Numbered from the stretch's first letter, positions 27,140 to 34,983 are shown. The stretch: DNA of 64,000 nucleotides from Thermodesulfovibrio sp. (GCA_013824615.1 PNOC01000002.1:1-64000); one strand, 5' to 3'. A program made the numbers and translations. Notes: generated by a model from the sequence alone, not told the origin.

Positions 27140-27370
27140 TTAGTCCTTGTCCTGAAACAGGGTCTCTTTCATTTGTTGGTCAACAGGGATACCTTCTTTG
27201 TCTTGAATCTTTGCCTTTACGTTTTCTATTGTGTCATTGGCTTCTACTTCAAGCGTAATGGTCTGTCCTGTTACTGCTGTTTTGACAAATATCTGCATGG
27301 CATCGGCATTTGATACCCCCAAGACAATAAAACATAGTAAGACAATACCTGTGATTGCTAATTTATTCAT
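27140..27370 (-). CDS. Secreted ubiquitin-like protein, C-terminally truncated
   Basis: A 24-residue signal peptide ([20 protein letters not shown], then NADA) is followed by [20 protein letters not shown] and then [22 protein letters not shown]. This is almost the eukaryotic ubiquitin N-terminal half (beta1-beta2-alpha1). The remainder is only [10 protein letters not shown] before TAA, so beta3-beta5 and the Gly-Gly tail are missing. The stop codon abuts the palindromic element at 27139. TGAGGAGAAATA before the ATG is a strong ribosome site. Without Gly-Gly it cannot be conjugated. It may be a pseudogene or a free periplasmic peptide. Secreted ubiquitin is known in Bacteroides fragilis. Confidence 0.8.
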   Translation of the reverse strand: MNKLAITGIVLLCFIVLGVSNADAMQIFVKTAVTGQTITLEVEANDTIENVKAKIQDKEGIPVDQQMKETLFQDKD

Positions 27371-27679
27371 TATTTCTCCTCAGAAAGTAGATAGCCATAA
27401 TTATCCGTATTTTAAGAAATAAAGACAATGAATTTATAGTTCAGCATGGAGCTATTGAGCATTCCATTGATACTGAGGTTCAGGATGCCCTGATCCTTGG
27501 CGATAGGATGAAGTATTTTGGGATTAAGCAGTAAGGCTGGATGAGAGCTAACGCTTCCCTATTCATCGTTCATGTCTATCCCCGGAACTTACCAGATAAT
27601 TTTCGCAAGTCTGCGAACTTATTTGCAGTGATGCAGGGGAGTCCCGCAGCAATAACACGTAAAATCGGCAACTTACAGT
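27371..27679. other. Gap with an orphan protein tail
   Basis: No complete gene is seen. On the + strand a frame reading NEFIVQHGAIEHSIDTEVQD then ALILGDRMKYFGIKQ ends at TAA 27532-27534 but has no convincing start. It looks like the last 35 or so residues of a lost gene. A 64-codon frame from 27541 has no recognisable features and runs through the promoter of the next gene, so it is not called. Confidence 0.3.
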
Positions 27680-27694
27680 TGGCATGGTCCGTGC
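27680..27694 (+). promoter_or_regulatory. Candidate sigma-54 promoter for the tandem membrane protein pair
   Basis: TTGGCATGGTCCGTGCAAA (from 27679) has GG at 27681-27682 and GC at 27693-27694, exactly GG-N10-GC. It matches TGGCAY-N5-YTGCA. The predicted transcription start is near 27706, leaving room for AAGGAGG at 27719 and the ATG at 27732. Confidence 0.5.
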
Positions 27695-27731
27695 AAATAT
27701 ATAAGCAAGAACTTAAACAAGGAGGCTTAAA

Positions 27732-28052
27732 ATGAAAAACACAAACTACACAAAGAAAATAGCTTACATAGGTGCAGGATGCGGTATCGTACTTTTCGTA
27801 ATCTTCGGATTACTGCCTGGTTCATTCCTTGGCGGTGTCATGGGACTGAACTTCGCAGGGATGCTTCTTGGAATTCCTGTAACTTCAGGCGTACTGTCCA
27901 GACTTATCGTGGCAGCTTCGATGATGTTGGGTGTGATGGTATCAGGCATCATGTTCATCACTGCTTCTTCCGTGGCCGGCTGGTTGGTTGGCACCGTGGC
28001 AGACGCCCTGACAAGCCAGAAGCATAATCTTGCAGCAGTTGCACAGAAATAA
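27732..28052 (+). CDS. Small two- to three-helix membrane protein (tandem paralogue A)
   Basis: The 106-residue protein is not assigned to a family. It has a basic N-terminus (MKNTNYTKK). Hydrophobic glycine-rich segments lie at about 11-32 (AYIGAGCGIVLFVIFGLLPG), 36-50 and 58-92, and the tail is hydrophilic. AAGGAGGCTTAAA lies before the ATG. The gene downstream encodes a similar protein with the same order of segments (IG-A-GF/GIV, G-LP, then SRL..V..MLGV..SG). The pair is therefore a duplication. A candidate sigma-54 promoter precedes it. Confidence 0.75.
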   Translation: MKNTNYTKKIAYIGAGCGIVLFVIFGLLPGSFLGGVMGLNFAGMLLGIPVTSGVLSRLIVAASMMLGVMVSGIMFITASSVAGWLVGTVADALTSQKHNLAAVAQK

Positions 28053-28081
28053 TAAAAACTAAACTATATAAGGAGACTATC

Positions 28082-28417
28082 ATGAAAAACGAAAGAAAAC
28101 AGACAATGAGCGTAGGAACGAAAATTGGCGCAGCAATCGGGTTTGTAGCATTTCTGGCCATCGGGCTTATGCCTACGGTCTATTTCGCAAGTTACGGGTC
28201 ACTGATGCTGATGAGCAGACTTGCCGGCGGACCTGTTGAAGCTACCACCATTGTCAGGATGCTTACCGTGGTTGGTGTTATGCTGGGCGTATTCTGTTCC
28301 GGCGCGGTCGGCATCGTCCTTGGTTCAGTCTTCGGAACCGCCCTTGCCTATATCGTTGATGTTGTCGGTTCCTTCGGCAAGGTCACTGATACTGCTGAGG
28401 TCAAGGCCCACAATTAA
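28082..28417 (+). CDS. Small membrane protein (tandem paralogue B)
   Basis: The 111-residue protein is similar in layout to its upstream neighbour: basic start MKNERKQTMSVGTK, helices at about 15-38 and 60-98, shared MLGVFCSGAVGIVLGSV versus MLGVMVSGIMFI. AAGGAGACTATC precedes the ATG, 30 bp after the upstream stop, and a clear terminator follows. The two probably form a hetero- or homo-oligomer in the inner membrane, but the function is unknown. Confidence 0.75.
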   Translation: MKNERKQTMSVGTKIGAAIGFVAFLAIGLMPTVYFASYGSLMLMSRLAGGPVEATTIVRMLTVVGVMLGVFCSGAVGIVLGSVFGTALAYIVDVVGSFGKVTDTAEVKAHN

Positions 28418-28444
28418 TCCTGAAAAACGACTTGGAAGCTGATA

Positions 28445-28481
28445 AAAGGCATCCCGCTTAAAGGTGGGGTGCCTTTTTATT
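28445..28481 (+). terminator. Rho-independent terminator after the membrane protein pair
   Basis: The stem AAAGGCATCCC (28445-28455) pairs with GGGGTGCCTTT (28466-28476) over 11 bp with one wobble pair. The loop is 10 nt and the 3' arm runs into TTTTTATT. Confidence 0.85.
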
Positions 28482-28632
28482 GTCTTGAATAGTTCTTTGG
28501 CAGTTTTGATAACCAACTACTGTGGGCTTTTAATCCTGCGGCACCTGCTAATTGCCTGGTTAAGTTTCACTTTGGCAGTGCTCCCCTAATAATGCAACGA
28601 ATCCTTAAATATAATATGCAGGTGGAAACATC

Positions 28633-28664
28633 TTGACATATGTAACCCTAAGGGTTACATTATA
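28633..28664 (+). promoter_or_regulatory. higBA promoter with palindromic operator
   Basis: TTGACA (28633-28638) is a consensus -35 box, and TACATT or the overlapping ATTATA serves as -10. Between them lies a perfect 17-bp palindrome GTAACCCTAAGGGTTAC (28642-28658). Its position over the spacer fits autorepression by the HigA antitoxin. Confidence 0.75.
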
Positions 28665-28669
28665 GGCAG

Positions 28670-28948
28670 ATGATCAAGACCTTCACTCATAAGGGGATTG
28701 AAGATTTCTTTTATGACGGCTCGAGGAAGGGAATCCAGATTGCTCAAGCGCAGAAGCTCTCGGACATCCTGGACAGACTGGATGCCGCGCATGCGGTGGA
28801 GGATATGCGTTATCCAGGTTCAGATCTTCATCAGTTGAAAGGGCCTTTGAAGGGCCATTGGGCAGTAAAGGTTTCAGGTAACTGGCGTGTTGTATTTATG
28901 TTCAAGGAAGGCAACGTCTATCAGGTGAACTATCTCGATTATCACTAA
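28670..28948 (+). CDS. higB: HigB-type RelE-family toxin
   Basis: The 92-residue protein is of the HigB/RelE plasmid-maintenance killer type: MIKTFTHKGIEDFFYDGSRK, LHQLKGPLKGHWAVKVSGNW, then RVVFMFKEGNVYQVNYLDYH. Such toxins cleave mRNA on the ribosome. The gene lies directly behind a consensus promoter with operator palindrome. The antitoxin gene follows after 13 bp (toxin first, the usual HigBA order). Confidence 0.92.
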   Translation: MIKTFTHKGIEDFFYDGSRKGIQIAQAQKLSDILDRLDAAHAVEDMRYPGSDLHQLKGPLKGHWAVKVSGNWRVVFMFKEGNVYQVNYLDYH

Positions 28949-28961
28949 GAGAGGTGAAAAG

Positions 28962-29255
28962 ATGAGAACGCGAAAGAGAATCCCCACCCATCCGGGCGGT
29001 ATTTTGAAAAGGCAGTATATGGAGCCTTTGTCCCTGACGGTTTCAGAACTTGCCGGGACCCTCGGCATCTCTCGTAAGACCCTGTCTAAAATCGTTAACG
29101 AGCGAGGCGACGTCACCCCTGACATGGCACTTCGTCTTTCCCGGGCGTTCAGCACGACACCGGAGCTCTGGATCAACCTCCAGCGTAATTATGACCTCTG
29201 GGAAGCCTCGCACAAATCGAACGACTGGAAGCTGATTGAAGCGATTGCATGCTGA
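28962..29255 (+). CDS. higA: HigA-type XRE antitoxin
   Basis: The 97-residue protein starts with the HigA signature (RIPTHPGGILKRQYMEPLSL). A helix-turn-helix follows in SELAGTLGISRKTLSKIVNE, then FSTTPELWINLQRNYDLWEA. It neutralises HigB and represses the operon, probably through the 28642-28658 palindrome. GAGAGGTGAAAAG before the ATG is a good ribosome site. Confidence 0.93.
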   Translation: MRTRKRIPTHPGGILKRQYMEPLSLTVSELAGTLGISRKTLSKIVNERGDVTPDMALRLSRAFSTTPELWINLQRNYDLWEASHKSNDWKLIEAIAC

Positions 29256-29407
29256 TACATTCCGTTGGACAATTCTCTTTGTTGACAGCACTGTCGCATT
29301 TCGTGAGGGTTATTACGTGAGACAACGGGATTATTTGAGAACGATTTGAGAACGGGGATATCGGGATTTTTTCTTCATCCATAACCCCTTACTATTAAAG
29401 GGAGAAA

Positions 29408-29483
<76 letters not shown>

Positions 29484-29598
29484 ACAGAGAAAACAAAATA
29501 TAACGAACACTAGTAAAGCAGAAATCCGTGTCCTGCGTCAACTTTTCCAAGGAACCCGCACTCAAACCGTACTCTGTGGGGAACCCGGCTTGTGTTAG

Positions 29599-29675
29599 TG
29601 GCGCGCCTGAGAGGATTCGAACCTCCGGCCCTCAGCTCCGGAGGCTGATGCTCTATCCAGCTGAGCTACAGGCGC
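29599..29675 (-). tRNA. tRNA-Arg (CCG)
   Basis: The 77-nt cloverleaf has acceptor GCGCCTG, D arm GTAGCTCAGCTGGATAGAGC and anticodon loop CTCCGGA (anticodon CCG). The T loop is GTTCGAATC and CCA is encoded. Confidence 0.97.
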
Positions 29676-29685
29676 ATTGAAAAAA

Positions 29686-29762
29686 TGGGGTGAGTGAGGG
29701 GACTCGAACCCCCAACAACTGGAACCACAATCCAGTGCTCTAACCATTGAACTACACTCACC
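29686..29762 (-). tRNA. tRNA-His (GTG)
   Basis: The 77-nt cloverleaf has anticodon loop TTGTGGT (anticodon GTG). It carries the genome-encoded extra G at position -1 opposite the discriminator C, a hallmark of bacterial tRNA-His. T arm GTTCGAGTC and an encoded CCA are present. Confidence 0.97.
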
Positions 29763-29841
29763 ATCGAAATACAGATAAGTAATAGTTAAACAAAAAAAAG
29801 CCTTACGAGTCAACCTATAGAAACCTGTATAAAAGAAAGAA

Positions 29842-29918
29842 TGGTGCGCCTGACAGGATTCGAACCTGTGGCCTACTGCTTAGAAGGCAGTTGCTCTATC
29901 CAGCTGAGCTACAGGCGC
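29842..29918 (-). tRNA. tRNA-Arg (TCT)
   Basis: The 77-nt cloverleaf has acceptor GCGCCTG and anticodon stem ACTGC/GCAGT with loop CTTCTAA (anticodon TCT). T arm GTTCGAATC and an encoded CCA are present. It is the first tRNA of the cluster. Confidence 0.97.
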
Positions 29919-29994
29919 AGAGAAGAAAATCACGAATGTTAATTATACGCAGTACGCAAAAACCGTGTCAACCGAAGCTCGGATACCACGCAGC

Positions 29995-31368
29995 CTAATA
30001 GTTCTCTATCCCGTAGTCTTTGATCTTGGTAAGGAGGGTCTTATAACTCACCTGCAGCAGTTCCGAGGCCCTGCTTTTATTCCCTCTGGTCTCCTTGAGT
30101 GCCCGGCGGATGCGCTCGGTCTCGGCAATCCTCGTGGCCTCACGGGCAGTGTCTTCAAGCGGGCCTTCCATGGTTACGTTCTGCATCGTGCTTTCGAACG
30201 ACAGGCGTCTGTTCAGTATGATATGCTCCGGGGTAATGGTATTGCCATCACAAAGGATAATGGCCCGTTCGATGCAGTTTTCGAGCTCCCTGACATTGCC
30301 CTTCCAGGGGTATGTATAGAGCAGGTCAAGGGCTTCCTCTGAGATGGACTTGTGCGTGGCCTTCAGTTCAGCACAGTACTTATTGATAAAAAAATCCGCC
30401 AGCAGGGGGATGTCGTCCTTGCGCTCTCTCAGGGGGGGGATGGTAATAGGGAAAACGTTCAGCCGGTAGAAAAGATCTTCACGGAAGGTTCCGGCCTCGA
30501 CCGCTTTTTCAAGGTCCTTGTTGCTGGCGGCAACCACGCGCACGTCGATGGTCACCGGGCGCAGCCCTCCCACCCTCTCTATCTCGCCCTCCTGTATCAC
30601 CCGCAGCAGCTTTGTCTGGAGCCCGGCGTCCATCTCGGCAATCTCATCGAGAAAGATCGTCCCCTTGTCTGCCAGTTCGAATTTTCCCAGCTTCCGCGCA
30701 TCCGCCCCGGTAAAGGACCCTTTTTCATGACCGAACAGTTCGCTTTCGAGAAGTCCGGCCGGAATGGCCGCACAGTTTATCGGCACAAAGGGGTAGGCCT
30801 GCCGCGGACTCAGGTTATGGATTGCCCTGGCAAAAAGTTCCTTTCCGGTGCCGCTCTCGCCGAGCAGCAGGACGGTGGTCTTCCCCTGTGCAACCTTCTG
30901 CACCTTCCCGGCTGCGGCAACGGCTGCGGCGCTCTTGCCGATGATATGCGGGCCCCATACCTTTGCCGATAGTTCATCCTTCAGAAGTATATTCTCGGTA
31001 AGCAGCCGCTGTGTCTCCAGGGAGCGTTTTATTATCAGCAGGAGGAGGTCGGTATCGAACGGCTTGGTGATAAAATCATAGGCGCCCTCTTTCATGGCGG
31101 TCACCGCAGTCTCGATAGTACCGAAGGCAGTCATCATGATCACCGGGGTACGGGAGCTTTCCGCCTTGCATGCCTTCAGGACCTCAATGCCGTCCTTTTT
31201 CGGGAGTTTGAGGTCAGAGAGGACCACGTCATAGTAACCGTCTCTGAGCATCCTGATGCCCTCGGCCCCGTCCCTGGCTATGACAACCCGGTAACCCTCG
31301 GCCTCCAGAGTCTCCCTCAGCATCTCTGCCATGGATTCCTTGTCTTCAACAAGCAGTATCGTCCGCAT
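29995..31368 (-). CDS. NtrC-family sigma-54-dependent response regulator
   Basis: Starting at MRTILLVEDKE (31368) gives 457 residues, and the ATG overlaps the mtnP stop (TAATG). The receiver domain has D52 in VVLSDLKLPKKDG. The AAA+ domain has Walker A GESGTGKE, the sigma-54 contact loop GSFTGA (usual GAFTGA with Ala to Ser), Walker B GTIFLDEIAEM and the arginine-finger region FREDLFYRLNVFPI. The C-terminal Fis-type helix-turn-helix is NKSRASELLQVSYKTLLTKI. No cognate kinase is adjacent. Candidate sigma-54 promoters at 27680 and 33803 could be targets, which is inference. Confidence 0.95.
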   Translation of the reverse strand: MRTILLVEDKESMAEMLRETLEAEGYRVVIARDGAEGIRMLRDGYYDVVLSDLKLPKKDGIEVLKACKAESSRTPVIMMTAFGTIETAVTAMKEGAYDFITKPFDTDLLLLIIKRSLETQRLLTENILLKDELSAKVWGPHIIGKSAAAVAAAGKVQKVAQGKTTVLLLGESGTGKELFARAIHNLSPRQAYPFVPINCAAIPAGLLESELFGHEKGSFTGADARKLGKFELADKGTIFLDEIAEMDAGLQTKLLRVIQEGEIERVGGLRPVTIDVRVVAASNKDLEKAVEAGTFREDLFYRLNVFPITIPPLRERKDDIPLLADFFINKYCAELKATHKSISEEALDLLYTYPWKGNVRELENCIERAIILCDGNTITPEHIILNRRLSFESTMQNVTMEGPLEDTAREATRIAETERIRRALKETRGNKSRASELLQVSYKTLLTKIKDYGIENY

Positions 31369-32153
31369 TACATCCGTGCCTCTGCAAGTGCCTGCCCGCA
31401 CGTGCAGTCCCGGGACTGAAAAACGGACTTGAAATACTGCAGCAGAAGCAGCCGTATTTTCTCCTCTGAACGCTGCATCGTTTCCTTCACCTCAGCCGTG
31501 GTCAGTCTCTCTCCTGCTCTGCCGGCTGCATAGTTGGTAACAACAGAAATGCCGGCATAACAGATCTCCGCTTCGCGCGCAAGGCCTGCCTCGGGCATCG
31601 CGGTCATACCGATAATATCAGCACCCCAGCCGGCAAAGGTCCGGATCTCTGCAGCTGTCTCAAGCCTGGGGCCGTTAACGCAGATATAGGTTGCCCTGGC
31701 TGCTGCCGGGACAGCTGCTCTCTCTGCTGCTCTGAGGAGATACCCGCGCAGATCTTCGCAGAAAGGCTCGGTGAAATCAATATGCACCACCTCATTCTGG
31801 TCGTAAAAGGTGTTCATCCTGCCGCTGGTCTGATCGATAAGCTGGTCAGGAAAGGTAATCAGGCCAGGGCTCATTTCAGAACTGATGCCGCCGACAGCGC
31901 CGACAGACAGGAGCCGTTTTACCCCCAACTGCCTGAACCCCAGGATGTTCGCACGGTAATTTATCCGTTGCGGCGGCAGGGTATGGCCTGAACCATGCCG
32001 TGCCAGAAAAGCGATCTCACGTCCCGCGAGCATACCGATCCGGTAAATATCCGAGGGCGCTCCGCAGGGAGTCTCCACCGCAACCTCGTCCCTGATCTCA
32101 AGTCCCGGGATATGGGAGACACCGCTTCCGCCTATGACGCCGAACTCCGGCAT
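31368..32153 (-). CDS. mtnP: S-methyl-5'-thioadenosine/thioinosine phosphorylase
   Basis: The 261-residue PNP-family trimeric phosphorylase has phosphate-binding GVIGGSGVSHI, ARHGSGHTLPPQRINYRAN and GAVGGISSEM. The substrate pocket includes PRLETAAEIRTFAGWGAD and IGMTAMPEAGLAREAEICYA. A C-terminal C-x-C (DCTCG) resembles the disulfide pair known in archaeal MTAP II. It splits MTA (or MTI after deamination) into the base and methylthioribose-1-phosphate. It is coupled to the downstream regulator gene. Confidence 0.92.
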   Translation of the reverse strand: MPEFGVIGGSGVSHIPGLEIRDEVAVETPCGAPSDIYRIGMLAGREIAFLARHGSGHTLPPQRINYRANILGFRQLGVKRLLSVGAVGGISSEMSPGLITFPDQLIDQTSGRMNTFYDQNEVVHIDFTEPFCEDLRGYLLRAAERAAVPAAARATYICVNGPRLETAAEIRTFAGWGADIIGMTAMPEAGLAREAEICYAGISVVTNYAAGRAGERLTTAEVKETMQRSEEKIRLLLLQYFKSVFQSRDCTCGQALAEARM

Positions 32154-32285
32154 TCCAGCCTCTCTTTCTTCCTGTCCTTAATGCACTGACAACAGTGTTA
32201 TAATAGAAAACATTCTAGCTTTTTTCATTATAATTGTGAAACATAAGCAACAACAATAAACCATTAAGGACATATCAAAACCAAC

Positions 32286-33671
32286 ATGACAGATCCTGAA
32301 CTGCTCCAAAAACTTGTTATCAGGGCCCTTGCAAAAGGCGGGGAGTATGCTGATATTTTTATCGAGTACCGGGAGACGACCTCCCTGGTGGTCGAGGACG
32401 GGAAACTTGAGAAGGTGGTCACCGGCAGTGAGGCCGGCGCCGGAATTCGCCTTATTTATAAGGGCAGGACTGCCTATGCCTTCAGCAATGATCTTTCTGA
32501 AGAGGCACTGAGCGCTGCCGCAACAGAGGTAAGTGCAGCAGCAAAAGGCAGCAGTACAGATGTCGTGCTGGATCTTGCTGTCAGGAGACCGGTAATTGTT
32601 TTTCCTGTTAAGAAAATGCCTTCGGAAATCCCCCTGGACAGGAAGATAGCGCTGGTGAGACAGGCGGACAGGACTGCCAGGGCCTTTGACAGCAGGGTCA
32701 GACAGGTGACCGCAGTCTACCGGGATTCGGTACAGAAGGTTAGAATAGCCAGTTCTGAGGGGTATATAGCACAGGACGACAGGGTTTATACAACGGCCAT
32801 GGTTCAGGTCCTGGCCGCAGAGGGGACCGTGCTTCAGACCGGATATGAGCCTGCCGGAGGGTTCACCGGGTTTGAATTATTTGATGAATACGACTTTGAA
32901 GCCCTGAGCCTGAAGGCTGCCCGGCGGGCCATTACTATGCTCAGTGCCCGGAAATGCCCCGGCGGTCGGATGCCCGTTATTATCGCATCGAGCGCCGGCG
33001 GCACCATGATCCATGAAGCTATCGGGCATGGGCTTGAGGCAGATCTGGCGCAGCAGGGGCTCTCGGTATTCTCGGGGAAGACAGGATCCCAGGTGGCATC
33101 AGAACTCATCACCGTTGTCGATGATGCTACTCTTGCTGGAAAACGAGGATCTCTGGGGTTCGACGATGAGGGGGTGCCTTCCCAACGGACAGTTCTGGTC
33201 GAAAAAGGTATTCTCAAGACCTATATGTACGACCGCCTGACCGCAATGAAAGACCATGCGCGCTCCACCGGAAACGGCCGGAGGGAGTCTGCGCGCCACA
33301 GGCCGATACCACGTATGACCAATACCTTCATAAGCCCGGGGACAACCGCTCCGGAGCAGATTACTGCTTCAGTTACCAAAGGTCTCCTGGTGACTAAAAT
33401 GGGAGGCGGGCAGGTCAACACTGTCACGGGCGACTTTGTCTTTGAGGTCCAGGAAGGGTATCTGATCGAAAACGGGTCGGCAGGGGAGCTGGTGCGCGAG
33501 GCTACATTGACCGGCAACGGGCCGCAGGTCCTGATGTCTGTCGACATGGTCGGGGATGACCTCGGGTTTTCTATCGGCACCTGCGGCAAGGATGCACAGG
33601 GGGTCCCGGTATCAGACGGTATGCCCACGATCAGAATCCCCGAACTGGTGGTTGGAGGCACCTGCGAATAG
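32286..33671 (+). CDS. tldD: TldD/PmbA-family zinc metalloprotease (TldD)
   Basis: The 461-residue protein carries the HExxxH zinc site in GGTMIHEAIGHGLEADL. Family markers are VVEDGKLEKV near residue 35, DDEGVPSQRTVLVEKGIL and GGGQVNTVTGDFVFEVQEGY. TldD acts with TldE/PmbA in peptide degradation and maturation. No tldE partner follows directly. The gene lies in a divergent arrangement with mtnP. Confidence 0.95.
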   Translation: MTDPELLQKLVIRALAKGGEYADIFIEYRETTSLVVEDGKLEKVVTGSEAGAGIRLIYKGRTAYAFSNDLSEEALSAAATEVSAAAKGSSTDVVLDLAVRRPVIVFPVKKMPSEIPLDRKIALVRQADRTARAFDSRVRQVTAVYRDSVQKVRIASSEGYIAQDDRVYTTAMVQVLAAEGTVLQTGYEPAGGFTGFELFDEYDFEALSLKAARRAITMLSARKCPGGRMPVIIASSAGGTMIHEAIGHGLEADLAQQGLSVFSGKTGSQVASELITVVDDATLAGKRGSLGFDDEGVPSQRTVLVEKGILKTYMYDRLTAMKDHARSTGNGRRESARHRPIPRMTNTFISPGTTAPEQITASVTKGLLVTKMGGGQVNTVTGDFVFEVQEGYLIENGSAGELVREATLTGNGPQVLMSVDMVGDDLGFSIGTCGKDAQGVPVSDGMPTIRIPELVVGGTCE

Positions 33672-33802
33672 TCCTGCCTGGGACATTTTCTGCCGCGGCT
33701 TTTTCAGTCTTTGAATTTTTTAGTGTGTCGGCCGCTCTACAACTGAGTTTATTTGTCTACACCCGGGGACAGGGATCACCTTATTTTCATTGAATATATA
33801 AA

Positions 33803-33817
33803 TGGCACTGTTTTTGC
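33803..33817 (+). promoter_or_regulatory. Near-consensus sigma-54 promoter upstream of lpxC
   Basis: TGGCAC-TGTTT-TTGC (33803-33817) followed by TTA matches the -24/-12 consensus exactly, with GG-N10-GC spacing. A start about 12 nt after the GC falls near 33829, only about 8 nt before the lpxC ATG at 33837. The leader would be very short and has no clear Shine-Dalgarno. Either a short-leader transcript is made or another promoter also serves the gene. Confidence 0.55.
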
Positions 33818-33836
33818 TTAATCTAAAATTGTAATT

Positions 33837-34727
33837 ATGCGATCACAGAGAACCATAAAAAGCAGTGTACGTGTTGAAGGCATCGGTCTTCATACGGGTG
33901 TGCACGCCAGGGTTACGATCAACCCCGCAGCGCGGGACTCGGGAATTACCTTTGTGCGGACTGACAAGCCCATGGTTATCAAGGCCCATGTGGGTTCGGT
34001 CATCGACACGGCCTTTGCCACGACGATCGGACACAACGGGGTCAAAATAAGAACGGTTGAGCATCTCCTGGCTGCGCTTGCCGGGCTGGGTATCGACAAT
34101 GCAACCATTGACGTTGACGGTCCAGAAATACCGATTCTCGATGGCAGTTCAACCGAATTCATAAGTCTTATCCTCAGGGCCGGCATAGCAAAACAGGGCA
34201 AAAAGAGGCCTTATCTGAGGATCCTCAGGCCGTTTGTCTTTGAAGACGGTCACTCCAAGATAGCTGTCTTCCCGCATAAGGGCTCACGGATCACCTACAG
34301 CATCCACTTCCATCATCACGGCATTGGCGAACAGCGCATGAGCCTGGATATAAACGAAGAATCTTTCATACGGGAGATCGCACCTGCAAGGACCTTCGGC
34401 TTTCTCAAGGACATCGAGTATCTTCGCACCAACGGGTTGGCAAAGGGCGGATCTCTTGATAATGCGATAATTCTCGGGGACAACGGAATTCTTAATGCAA
34501 CCGGACTGCGGTTCAGTGATGAGTTCGTGCGCCACAAAGTGCTGGATTCGATAGGCGATTTTTCACTGCTGGGCTTTCCGATATACGGACATATAATCGC
34601 CAGCAAGTCAGGACATGCCACCAACGTCAAATTTCTGAAAAAGCTTCTTTCACTGCCTGATGCCTGGGACATCATCCTTGAGGATGAACACGCCCATGCT
34701 TCATCGCTCCTGCAGATAAATACTTAA
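33837..34727 (+). CDS. lpxC: UDP-3-O-acyl-N-acetylglucosamine deacetylase (lipid A synthesis)
   Basis: The 296-residue protein has N-terminal RTIKSSVRVEGIGLHTG and zinc ligands in TVEHLLAALAGLG and in HKVLDSIGD (His and Asp). Further motifs are DGPEIPILDGSS and the catalytic-region HASSLLQ near the C-terminus (EDEHAHASS). It carries out the committed deacetylation of lipid A synthesis in the cytosol. Its presence shows an LPS-bearing outer membrane. A candidate sigma-54 promoter lies immediately upstream. The gene stands alone with no lpx or fab neighbours. Confidence 0.97.
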   Translation: MRSQRTIKSSVRVEGIGLHTGVHARVTINPAARDSGITFVRTDKPMVIKAHVGSVIDTAFATTIGHNGVKIRTVEHLLAALAGLGIDNATIDVDGPEIPILDGSSTEFISLILRAGIAKQGKKRPYLRILRPFVFEDGHSKIAVFPHKGSRITYSIHFHHHGIGEQRMSLDINEESFIREIAPARTFGFLKDIEYLRTNGLAKGGSLDNAIILGDNGILNATGLRFSDEFVRHKVLDSIGDFSLLGFPIYGHIIASKSGHATNVKFLKKLLSLPDAWDIILEDEHAHASSLLQINT

Positions 34728-34734
34728 CATTGAC

Positions 34735-34882
34735 GGCTTCGGAAAAAGTCCGTATACTGCATTGCGCTTCAAAACTCCCATTGTCATATATTGGGGCGAC
34801 GTACCTGTAAGTACGCCTCATTCCTTATTTCTTGCGCGCCTTGCCTCCGGAGTTTTTTACAAACCCTTCTCGTCTTGTCTTC
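34735..34882. repeat. Intergenic dispersed-type repeat
   Basis: This non-coding stretch after lpxC has a characteristic core GGCGACGTACCTGTAAGTACGCC, where GACGTAC and GTACG(C)C form an inverted repeat. It is flanked by CGGAAAAAGTCCGTATAC and CCGGAGTTTTTTACAAACC. Text of this type is familiar as a multicopy intergenic repeat in related genomes (recall, not searched). It may influence lpxC mRNA ends. Confidence 0.45.
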
Positions 34883-34925
34883 ATTGAAAAAGCCCCCAAA
34901 AATCAGGCCGGTTATGCTAATATAC

Positions 34926-34961
34926 AAAAAAAAGAGGCTGGAGAACTGACATTCTCCAGCC
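34926..34961 (-). terminator. Rho-independent terminator of the Lys/Ala/Pro peptide gene
   Basis: On the minus strand GGCTGGAGAAT pairs with TTCTCCAGCC (34961-34936) and is followed by CTCTTTTTTTT. It lies 22 bp beyond the stop of the small peptide gene. Confidence 0.9.
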
Positions 34962-34983
34962 TTACGACATAACCATAGGTATA

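Noticed and set aside
27541-27735. 64-codon plus-strand frame before the membrane protein pair
   Set aside because: It runs through the candidate sigma-54 promoter and ribosome site of the next gene and has no motif.
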